In this document: positions 43,459-51,115 of the stretch, piece after piece
Position numbering within the stretch: position 1 is the stretch's first letter
How the letters are laid out: every line of letters starts with the position of its first letter
Assembly: GCA_934096805.1 (NCBI GenBank)
Contig: CAKOMW010000001.1
Coordinates: 1 to 64,000 of the forward strand
Length of the DNA stretch: 64,000 nucleotides
Direction: 5' to 3'
DNA from: an uncultured Bacilli bacterium
Lineage (GTDB): Bacteria; Bacillota_I; Bacilli_A; RF39; UBA660
The notes under the pieces: model-generated
The model's input: the letters and a program-made list of their open reading frames with translations, nothing else
What the model was told of the DNA's origin: nothing
Databases searched by the model: none
Translations under genes and position numbers: made by a program

Positions 43459-45480
43459 TTATAGTTCAAATTGTGAGTTGTATAGTTTGGCATAGAAGCC
43501 ATTTTCTTTTATTAGTTCATCATGGTTTCCAGTTTCTATTATGTTTCCATCTTTCATTACAAGAATGAGGTCAGCATTTTTTATGGTTGATAGACGGTGT
43601 GCTATTATGAAGGATGTTTTTCCTTTTGTTAGTTTATCCATTGCTGTTTGTACTAATTCTTCGGTTCTTGTGTCGACGTTGCTTGTTGCTTCGTCTAAGA
43701 TTAAGAATGGAGAGTTTTCTATCATGGCTCTTGCTATTGTGATTAATTGTTTTTGTCCTGATGAAATGTCTTCGTTGCCTGTTACGGGTGAATTGTATCC
43801 TTCAGGCAGAGTCTTGATGAAGTGGTCTATTCCAACTTCTTTGCATACTTCTCTTATTTTTTCGTTTTTTATATTTTTTCTATTGTATATTATATTTTCT
43901 TTTATAGTTCCTTCGAATAGCCATGTGTCTTGGAGAACCATTGTGAATAGTTCGTGGACGTTTTCTCTTGTTAGGTCTTTGGTGTTGATATTGTCTATTT
44001 TTATGGTACCACTGTTTATTTCATAGAATCTCATGAGTAGGTTTACGATGGTTGTTTTTCCGGCTCCGGTTGGTCCTACTATGGCGACTTTTTGTCCTGG
44101 TTTTATTTTAGCGCTGAAGTTGTTGATTGTTGGTTTTTCGTTGCCATCGTATGTGAAGATGACGTTTTGGAATTCGATGTTTCCTTTTACTTTGTCTTTG
44201 GCTAGTCTGGTTGTTGGTTTTTCTTTTTGCATTTCTTTTTCATCAATGAATTCAAATACTCTTTCGCTTGCTGCGGCAGTTGATTGAAGACTAGTCATTG
44301 CTTGGGCTATTTGGGTTAATGGAGATGTGAACATTCTAACGTAGGTCATGAAGGCAACTATTACACCGAATGTTATTTTTCCGTTTATGGTTAAAAGAGC
44401 TCCCACTATGCATACTGCAACGTATCCAAAGTTACCTATAAAGGCCATCATTGGAGGCATTAGTCCGGATAGAAATTGACTTTTTTGATTGGAGTTTTTT
44501 AGTTTTTTGTTTAGTTTGTCAAATTCTTTTTTGGTGCATTCTCTGGCATTGCTTACTCTTACAACGTTTATGCCTGTGTATATTTCTTCGATGTGGCCAT
44601 TTAATTGTCCTAGTCTTGCTTGTTTTTCATTGAAGTATTTTTGGGATTTTGACATGACGAACATCATTCCTGCGAAACCTAGGATGCTTGATAGGATTGC
44701 TGTTATTGCCATAGTCCAGTTTGTTATGAACATCATTACTATTGTACCAATGAATAGGGTTATAGCACTTACTAGTGTTCCTAAGGATTGGTTCATGGTT
44801 TGACCAATTGTATCTACGTCGTTTGTTACTCTTGATAGGATGTCTCCAGTTTGATGTTGGTCAAAGTATTTTAATGGAAGCTTGTTGATTTTTTTTGTTA
44901 TTTTAGCTCTTAAGTCTTTAGCGAATTTGTTTGAGACAGTGGACATTACTAAGCCTTCGAAAAGATTAAAGATTGCACTTATCATGTATAGTATTGCAAG
45001 GAAGATTGTTATTTTTATTATTTTATCTATATTTATTTTGGGACTTATTACTTGTTTTATTGGTTCTGGTAATTCGTTTAGTTTTTTGTATAGTTCATTG
45101 GTGGTTGTGTCTTTTGTTAATTCTTTTGTTTTTTCGATGTATTGCTGTTGGTCTGTTATTGATATAGTGATGTTATCTATTGTTATTTCTTTTGGTGTGC
45201 CAGTTTGAAAGTTTTTAGCTATTTCTTCGTTTAATGTTTTTATGTTTTCTTTGTTTACCACTAACCCATCGGTGATGGTGTCGGTTAGTTCTTTTAATTT
45301 ATCTGGTGCAAATAGTGATAATATTGACCCTAAGGTTGCTAAAACAAGAGCAAATACTACTAGGGTTTTGAATGGTTTTAGTTCTTTTAGAGTTCTTTTT
45401 ATTGATTTTTTAAAGTCTTTGGCTTTTTCAAACTGCATTCCATTTTTATGTTTTGGAGTGTTTTTTTGATTTTTACTCAT
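43459..45480 (-). CDS. Multidrug-type ABC exporter half, canonical ATPase site
   Basis: The 673 residues comprise an N-terminal cytoplasmic stretch, six membrane spans with a large extracellular loop (about 75-150), and a C-terminal ATPase. The ATPase has GPTGAGKTT (Walker A), SSGQKQLITIARAM (signature) and LILDEATSNVDTR (Walker B with the catalytic Glu). It starts inside the end of the partner gene (8-bp overlap), so the two are co-translated and probably form a heterodimer like BmrC/BmrD. The MarR gene heads the operon. Confidence 0.9.
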   Translation of the reverse strand: MSKNQKNTPKHKNGMQFEKAKDFKKSIKRTLKELKPFKTLVVFALVLATLGSILSLFAPDKLKELTDTITDGLVVNKENIKTLNEEIAKNFQTGTPKEITIDNITISITDQQQYIEKTKELTKDTTTNELYKKLNELPEPIKQVISPKINIDKIIKITIFLAILYMISAIFNLFEGLVMSTVSNKFAKDLRAKITKKINKLPLKYFDQHQTGDILSRVTNDVDTIGQTMNQSLGTLVSAITLFIGTIVMMFITNWTMAITAILSSILGFAGMMFVMSKSQKYFNEKQARLGQLNGHIEEIYTGINVVRVSNARECTKKEFDKLNKKLKNSNQKSQFLSGLMPPMMAFIGNFGYVAVCIVGALLTINGKITFGVIVAFMTYVRMFTSPLTQIAQAMTSLQSTAAASERVFEFIDEKEMQKEKPTTRLAKDKVKGNIEFQNVIFTYDGNEKPTINNFSAKIKPGQKVAIVGPTGAGKTTIVNLLMRFYEINSGTIKIDNINTKDLTRENVHELFTMVLQDTWLFEGTIKENIIYNRKNIKNEKIREVCKEVGIDHFIKTLPEGYNSPVTGNEDISSGQKQLITIARAMIENSPFLILDEATSNVDTRTEELVQTAMDKLTKGKTSFIIAHRLSTIKNADLILVMKDGNIIETGNHDELIKENGFYAKLYNSQFEL

Positions 45481-47236
45481 GTTCTAATTCCTCCTTTGAA
45501 AGTTGTGATAGGGCTATTTCTTGATAGACTTTACATTTTTTTAATAGTTCTTTGTGGGTTCCTATTCCTACGCATTTACCTTGGTCTATTACTAGTATTT
45601 TGTCTGCATTCATAATTGTTCCTATTCTTTGGGCTACGATTAAATTGGTTGAATCTTTTGTGTATTTTTTTAATTGGTGTCTTAGAGTTTTTTCGGTGTT
45701 GTAGTCTAAGGCAGAGAATGAATCGTCAAAGATGTATATTTCTGGGTCTCTTGCGATTGCTCTTGCGATTGCTAGTCTTTGTTTTTGACCTCCGGATATG
45801 TTTGTTCCTCCTTGAGCTATTTTTGATTCGTATTTTTTGTCCATTTTTAAGACGAATTCTTCTGCTTGCGCTATCTTTATGGCTTCTTGTACTTTGTCTT
45901 TTGATATTTTGCCATTTTTGTTTTTACCGTATGATATGTTTTCGTTTACGGTTCCACTGAACATTATTGCTTTTTGAGGGATATAGCCTATTTTGTTGTA
46001 TAAGGTTTCTTCTGTGTATTCTTTTACGTTTATGCCGTCTATTAAGACTTCTCCTTCGGTGGCATCGTAGAATCTAGGTACTAGGTTGATTAGGGATGAT
46101 TTTCCACTTCCTGTTGAACCGATGAAGGCTATTGTTTGTCCTTTTTCGGCTTTAAAGGAAATATTTTCTAGGATGTATTCATCAGCACCTGGGTATTTGA
46201 AGCTTACGTTTTTGAATTCTACTTCTCCTTTTACTTCTGTTTCTTTTACATTTTTTGTTCCTTCTTTTACGGTGCTTTCTGTTTCTAATACTTCATTTAT
46301 ACGTTTTATTGAAACGCTTGCTCTTGGGTAAATCATAAATATCATAGATAGCATTAAGAAGGACATTACTATTTGCATGGCATAGCTTGAGAAGACAACC
46401 ATGTCAGTGAATAATGGAAGTTTGTCCATCATTTGGGCTTCTTCAATAATGTATGCTCCGACAAAGTAGATAGCAAGGGTTAGGCCGTACATTATTAGGT
46501 ACATTATTGGTGACATGAAGGACATTGCTTTTTGAGTAAATAATTGGTTGTTAGTAAGTTCATTGTTGGTTTCTTCGAATTTGTCTTCTTGGTATTTTTC
46601 AGCGTTGAAGGCTCTAATTACACGGATGCCTTTTATGTTTTCGCGGGTTTTGTTGTTTACTTGGTCGGTTAGTTTTTGAACTTTCTTGAATTTTGGCACG
46701 ACTATTGTTACTAGAATCGTTATCATGATTAAAATGATTAGGACTGCTATTGCGGTTATGGCACTCCATTGCCAGCTTTTGTTTAGGATTTTGGTTATGG
46801 CCCAGATTGCTGTGATTGGCGCTTTTATTAGCATTTGAAGTCCCATTGCTATAATCATTTCTACTTGGGTAACGTCGTTGGTTGTTCTAGTTATCAGACT
46901 GCTTGTTTGGAACTTTTTTATTTCGTTCATTGATAGATTTTGAACTTTATCGAATAGTTTCTCTCTTATGTTTAGTGAGAAGTTTGATGACAGTTTGGAT
47001 ATTATGTATCCAGTTATTACTGCAGATGCTAGACTTCCAAAGGCACATAGTAGCATGTATGTTCCGTTTATTATGATGTCGTGCATTTTGCTTCCCTCTG
47101 TTTGGACTAGTCTTGTGATTGTTGACATGTAGTCTGGTATTTTTAGGTCTAGGTATACTTGTAGTGAGATTAAACCTATTATTACTATTATTGCTATGAT
47201 GTCTTTCTTTTTGATGTTTTTTAACATTTTTGTCAT
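45473..47236 (-). CDS. Multidrug-type ABC exporter half, degenerate ATPase site
   Basis: The 587 residues have six membrane spans and an ATPase with GSTGSGKSSLIN, ISGGQKQRLAIARAIARDPEIYIFDDSFSALD. The Walker B Glu is replaced by Asp (FDDSFS), the mark of the non-catalytic site in heterodimeric exporters. Its canonical mate is directly downstream. AAAGGAGG lies within the end of the marR gene, whose stop overlaps this ATG (ATGA). Substrate unknown; drug or toxic compound export is likely because a MarR repressor controls the operon. Confidence 0.9.
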   Translation of the reverse strand: MTKMLKNIKKKDIIAIIVIIGLISLQVYLDLKIPDYMSTITRLVQTEGSKMHDIIINGTYMLLCAFGSLASAVITGYIISKLSSNFSLNIREKLFDKVQNLSMNEIKKFQTSSLITRTTNDVTQVEMIIAMGLQMLIKAPITAIWAITKILNKSWQWSAITAIAVLIILIMITILVTIVVPKFKKVQKLTDQVNNKTRENIKGIRVIRAFNAEKYQEDKFEETNNELTNNQLFTQKAMSFMSPIMYLIMYGLTLAIYFVGAYIIEEAQMMDKLPLFTDMVVFSSYAMQIVMSFLMLSMIFMIYPRASVSIKRINEVLETESTVKEGTKNVKETEVKGEVEFKNVSFKYPGADEYILENISFKAEKGQTIAFIGSTGSGKSSLINLVPRFYDATEGEVLIDGINVKEYTEETLYNKIGYIPQKAIMFSGTVNENISYGKNKNGKISKDKVQEAIKIAQAEEFVLKMDKKYESKIAQGGTNISGGQKQRLAIARAIARDPEIYIFDDSFSALDYNTEKTLRHQLKKYTKDSTNLIVAQRIGTIMNADKILVIDQGKCVGIGTHKELLKKCKVYQEIALSQLSKEELEHE

Positions 47237-47667
47237 TTTATTCCTCCTTTGGGGTCGTAGTTTTTAATATTACTAAGTATTTTATGATATAGTTTGTCTA
47301 GTGTTTCTTTTTCTTCGATGGTGAAGTCTTTGAAGATGATGTTGTTAAATTGTTCTTTTTGTTTTTTTAATTTGTCTACTATTTCTTTTCCTTTTGGGGT
47401 CACTAGTAGTCTTGTTGCTTTACCGTCGGGTATTTTTTTGATGTAGCCTTTGGATGTTAGCTGTTCTGTTGATAGTGACACGTGGGATTTTGAGAAAAGA
47501 AACTCATTGACGATGTCTTTTGCAGTGTTTTTTGTGTTTTCGCTTAAGTAGATTAGTATAATTACTTCATTATTGGTTAGATTGTATTTTTTCATGGTGG
47601 CAGTACAAAATTCTTTAAAAACTTTTTCAAAGTGGTGTCTATGAAGACTCATTGCATCGTTTTTCAT
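47233..47667 (-). CDS. MarR-family transcriptional repressor
   Basis: The 144 residues have the winged-helix core of MarR proteins (LTNNEVIILIYLSENTKNTAKDIVNEF, SKSHVSLSTEQLTSKGYIKKIPDGKATRLLVTPKGKEIV). AAGGAAGG precedes the ATG. It is the first gene of the exporter operon. A perfect 14-bp palindrome (GTTCAATTTTGAAC, 47685-47698) lies between its promoter and start, as expected for self-repression relieved by a ligand. Confidence 0.92.
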   Translation of the reverse strand: MKNDAMSLHRHHFEKVFKEFCTATMKKYNLTNNEVIILIYLSENTKNTAKDIVNEFLFSKSHVSLSTEQLTSKGYIKKIPDGKATRLLVTPKGKEIVDKLKKQKEQFNNIIFKDFTIEEKETLDKLYHKILSNIKNYDPKGGIK

Positions 47668-47684
47668 ATTTTTTACCTTCCTTA

Positions 47685-47698
47685 GTTCAATTTTGAAC
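47685..47698. promoter_or_regulatory. Palindromic operator of the marR-exporter operon
   Basis: GTTCAATTTTGAAC is a perfect inverted repeat just downstream of the -10, where a bound MarR dimer would block transcription. A related half-site (TTCAAC) lies in the promoter spacer. Confidence 0.7.
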
Positions 47699-47705
47699 CT
47701 TTTCT

Positions 47706-47735
47706 AGTATAGTTCTTTTTGGGGTTGAATGTCAA
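47706..47735 (-). promoter_or_regulatory. Promoter of the marR-exporter operon
   Basis: TTGACA (47730-47735), an 18-nt spacer and TATACT (47706-47711) on the minus strand. Confidence 0.75.
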
Positions 47736-47858
47736 ATGTTTTTTTGCTTTCTTCTTAACTTACTTTATAAAATAATACATTTCAATTATAATTGGTACCT
47801 AATGCTATTTTTAAGAATCTATCAAAATAATAAAATCCTTATATTTACTACAAAAATA

Positions 47859-47889
47859 AGAGCATGGTTAAATGCTCTCTTCAGGGGGC
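47859..47889 (-). repeat. Terminator hairpin plus TCTTCAGGGGGC motif, left copy
   Basis: The hairpin AGAGCAT/ATGCTCT (47859-47878) is joined to TCTTCAGGGGGC (47878-47889). The same composite occurs at 56193-56226 with an unrelated stem sequence. On the minus strand it reads GCCCCCTGAAGA, stem, then T run. It marks the left edge of the defence island. Confidence 0.6.
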
Positions 47890-47925
47890 TCGCCCTTTGA
47901 ATCTCTGTATGTGGTAATTCCTTTT

Positions 47926-47957
47926 AAAAACGGCCTTTTATGGCCGTTTTATTTTTG
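47926..47957 (+). terminator. Intrinsic terminator at the island's left edge
   Basis: The stem ACGGCC/GGCCGT with flanking A and T runs, GC-rich for this genome. The 385-base gap 47668-48053 otherwise holds the marR promoter, the repeat motif and an 11-bp tandem repeat. Confidence 0.8.
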
Positions 47958-47993
47958 TAATATATTTTATAATTTGGTATTTATTAGTCTGTT

Positions 47994-48015
47994 GGTACCT
48001 AAATGGTACCTAAAA
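47994..48015 (+). repeat. 11-bp tandem repeat, left copy
   Basis: GGTACCTAAAT is followed directly by GGTACCTAAAA. A diverged pair, GGTACACAAAC then GGTACACAAAA, lies at 56116-56137 in the same orientation. In frame, such sequence can encode a W-Y-x-N-G-T tail, so they may be the ends of lost integrase genes; binding sites for a recombinase are the alternative. Confidence 0.5.
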
Positions 48016-48053
48016 TTACAATAACTGTAATTAGATAATGATATTAAAAATTT

Positions 48054-49760
48054 CTAATCCCAAGTATTATTTTTTATACAAAAATCGCATGAATCATCCA
48101 AAAATATATTTGAATTATCTGTTGCAAAATTATTTGATAATCCCATCATTAACAAACCACATCCAAATAATTCTAAAGGATCATTGCCAATTATTTTAAT
48201 TGTTTTATCATAATCCCAATATAAATCTGTAGAATCGGCAAATAGGTAACAATATTTGTAATCTTTCTTTTTAAATTCTTCATACATTTTCTTTCCTTTA
48301 GTTTTATAGTTTCCTCTTTCTCCAAAAAACTTATTAATAAATGCTTGACCATAAAAGAATGATTCTAATTCTTTTTCATTAGGAATACATCTTTCTTCTT
48401 TGAAAATTACTTCTACAATTTTTTTGCAATTTTTTACTGATATTTTGCAATTATTATGAAGCCTTTCAATTAATGTTCTCTTTATTGAATCGATACTGTT
48501 TCCTGCTATCAATACTTCAGCATCTCTTACATTAAATTTATCATTTATTAATCTTAAATAGCCATCATAGTAATGGTATTTTTTATTGTTAAACCCATTT
48601 GCTTCAAAAATCCTACCATCCTCTCCATAGAAGCAGTTATAAATACCATCTTTATATTTCATTACAAATTCATGATTAGGATCTTCAACTTTAATTATAT
48701 TATTTAATACTCTATATAAATCTTTAAGTAAGCCGTCTTGCTCGATGGTATATGAGTAATCTAAATCATTTTGATAAATTTTATGTGCTGGCTCTGTTCT
48801 AAGTTTTCTAATTTGATCCAATTTTTCATAAGACATCATATTAAACAAGTCATATTGACCAAAATATGTTTTAAATAATCTTAAACCTCTGAATTCTTCT
48901 TTTTTTAGATCTTCTAAAGTAAACTCATTGTTATTTTTCATAGTTTCATATTCCGCTCTTATTTTCTTCTTTAAATCTTTTCCATTAATATTATCTAAAA
49001 AGATTTTTGCCAACTCCATCATAAAATTAAATCTATTCACTTTTGTTGGATAAAATAATGGCATGTAAAATTGTAATTCCGAAGCATCATATTCATTATT
49101 AAACAACTTAAAACTATATTTGCTTTCAAATATATAATTAACTATTCTGATTCCCTCTAAAAGAACATCATAAATACTTTCTTCATCTATATCTAAGAAC
49201 TCTCCTAAAAATAAGTTTTTAATATTGTATGAATGCATTTCATATCTTCTACCATCATCTTCAATCATAAACGGTTGTAATATTAATTGAGATTGTTCAG
49301 ACAAATCTATCAAATCAACCATTAACATACCAATAACAATTTTATTTTCTTCTAAATCATGGCATAAACATAAATCCTTTATATATACATCTAATTTAGA
49401 ATTTTCTGTTGAACAAACATATCCTCTGTAACCACTCCAATGAAAATGAAATTTAGGATTATTTAAAAATAAATGCATTATTTCCTCATCAAAATATATG
49501 ATATTCAATGCAAAATAATCTTTAATTAACTCTTTTTCAAAACGATTTAACCCTATTCTTTCAATTTCTTTTTTATAATTTTTATAAAATTTTTTATCTA
49601 AGAAATAATAATCAGGTAATTTTTCATTTGTATATATGTATTTATACTTTAAAAGATAATTCTTTATATTTTCACTAACATTTAATCTGCATGCAATTCC
49701 ACGGCCGTCAATAAAAATCTTACAAACAGCTAAAACCTGTTCATTATCTAATCTTTTCAT
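48054..49760 (-). CDS. Unrecognised 568-aa protein beside the restriction-modification genes
   Basis: The ATG follows AAAGGGGGTGAT. The 568-residue soluble protein has no signal or membrane span. Its middle has a helical stretch with LDQIRKLRTEPAHKIYQND (about 315-333); the R-x-E-P-A-H pattern recalls HEPN-like or Apea-type helices (compare LRxxRAH). The C-terminal third has several Cys (CKIVEVIF-like and CDFCIKN). It is the last gene of a minus-strand run with the HNH nuclease and the methyltransferase, 121 nt apart from the nuclease. A defence role is likely by location only. Confidence 0.6.
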   Translation of the reverse strand: MKRLDNEQVLAVCKIFIDGRGIACRLNVSENIKNYLLKYKYIYTNEKLPDYYFLDKKFYKNYKKEIERIGLNRFEKELIKDYFALNIIYFDEEIMHLFLNNPKFHFHWSGYRGYVCSTENSKLDVYIKDLCLCHDLEENKIVIGMLMVDLIDLSEQSQLILQPFMIEDDGRRYEMHSYNIKNLFLGEFLDIDEESIYDVLLEGIRIVNYIFESKYSFKLFNNEYDASELQFYMPLFYPTKVNRFNFMMELAKIFLDNINGKDLKKKIRAEYETMKNNNEFTLEDLKKEEFRGLRLFKTYFGQYDLFNMMSYEKLDQIRKLRTEPAHKIYQNDLDYSYTIEQDGLLKDLYRVLNNIIKVEDPNHEFVMKYKDGIYNCFYGEDGRIFEANGFNNKKYHYYDGYLRLINDKFNVRDAEVLIAGNSIDSIKRTLIERLHNNCKISVKNCKKIVEVIFKEERCIPNEKELESFFYGQAFINKFFGERGNYKTKGKKMYEEFKKKDYKYCYLFADSTDLYWDYDKTIKIIGNDPLELFGCGLLMMGLSNNFATDNSNIFLDDSCDFCIKNNTWD

Positions 49761-49881
49761 TGGTATATCACCCCCTTTAATTTGTTATCTTATTATATCA
49801 TAAATGTTATAAATGACATATCATTGAGAAAACTTATACAAAAAAAGATATTAAGTCAAACTCAATATCTTAAAATCAATA

Positions 49882-51114
49882 TTAACCACAAACTATGTAT
49901 TGAATATTAATTAGTCTAACAACTTCAGAAAAATTCATATCTTCTATATCCTCAAACTCATTATTATCAAATCCAACTGATAAAACAAATTTAAAATTAT
50001 CAAAAGAATAGATAACTTCTTGTCCGTATTTTATGTTTTCTTCTATATGATCCGCCTTAGCTAATAAACATATTTGTTGAAATCCTTTATCAATAATTCG
50101 TGTATTACCATCAGGATGTGCCTTTTGAAAATGTTGACTTGGTGTTAAAGCAATTAAATTTTCTACATAGCCACTAATTTCTTGGAACTCATTTTCTGGA
50201 AATATATGATGCATATTGATTGCATGTCCAATAGCTAATTCATCTTTAACTTCTGATTCTCCATTATTAAATGCATCATTAAATATTCTTAATAATTTCT
50301 TAGCTTTTCCAGATTGATATTTAATTAAATTTGCATTAGGTTTATCTGCTAGAGATTCATAGTATTCTCCACGAGTCATCTCTTTAGGTTTATTAACATA
50401 AATATCTCTAAAATTATTTCTATTGTACATTAGCATATCTTTTGTTATTATTCCTTTTGACATTCTTCCTTTTTCAGTACCAAATGTATTTTTCATAAAT
50501 GCTAACGGATTTAATACTTTGGTGAATATTCTATTGCATTCAACTATACCATTTATAGGAGTATTAAATACTGTAAATCTTCCAAATTCATGTTTCATTT
50601 CTTCATAAGTATTATTATTTGGATTATTAAAAAACTTTTCAAAATAAGAATATATACCACTGTCTTTTAAAACTTTAGTATTATATAACTCAATAAATTT
50701 CAAAGCATTCATTTCTCTTATTGAAATATACTCTAATAACTTCTTATTCCATAATTTATAAAAGTTCCTATTACCCTCTTTTTTCTTCCATAGGATCCCA
50801 GCATTTGCAAACATCTCCATAGGTTGTTGAAAAAACTTATCATATTCATTTCTTGCTTTTTGTTCATCAGGATTTGGCTTTTTAAAAATTGATTCAACAT
50901 TTTGTACTGTATATTCATTATGCCAGATATCAAGTGAACTAAAATATTCTTTATCTGGATTAGAATTAGCAAATTCCAAAATACAATCTGCTATTATGCA
51001 TAAAACATCAGGTGTACATTTTTGATCTATCCATCTAGCATTGTGACTTTTTCTAATATCATAATTGTAATGATCCATAAATTTTAATATTTGTTCTTCT
51101 GTTAACCAATTCAT
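49882..51114 (-). CDS. HNH-type putative restriction endonuclease
   Basis: The 410 residues begin MNWLTEEQILKFMDHYNYDIR. Near the C-terminus is an HNH site: HAINMHHIFPENEFQE, then NLIALTPSQHFQKAHPDG (His 302/303, Asn 319, His 328, His 333). AAAGGAGG precedes the ATG. It lies 1 bp from the m5C/m6A fusion methyltransferase, so it is very probably the matching restriction enzyme. Type IIS enzymes of the Alw26I/Eco31I/Esp3I group also pair an HNH nuclease with m5C and m6A activities, in Esp3I as one fused methyltransferase. The recognition site cannot be read from sequence. Confidence 0.75.
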   Translation of the reverse strand: MNWLTEEQILKFMDHYNYDIRKSHNARWIDQKCTPDVLCIIADCILEFANSNPDKEYFSSLDIWHNEYTVQNVESIFKKPNPDEQKARNEYDKFFQQPMEMFANAGILWKKKEGNRNFYKLWNKKLLEYISIREMNALKFIELYNTKVLKDSGIYSYFEKFFNNPNNNTYEEMKHEFGRFTVFNTPINGIVECNRIFTKVLNPLAFMKNTFGTEKGRMSKGIITKDMLMYNRNNFRDIYVNKPKEMTRGEYYESLADKPNANLIKYQSGKAKKLLRIFNDAFNNGESEVKDELAIGHAINMHHIFPENEFQEISGYVENLIALTPSQHFQKAHPDGNTRIIDKGFQQICLLAKADHIEENIKYGQEVIYSFDNFKFVLSVGFDNNEFEDIEDMNFSEVVRLINIQYIVCG

Positions 51115-51115
51115 G

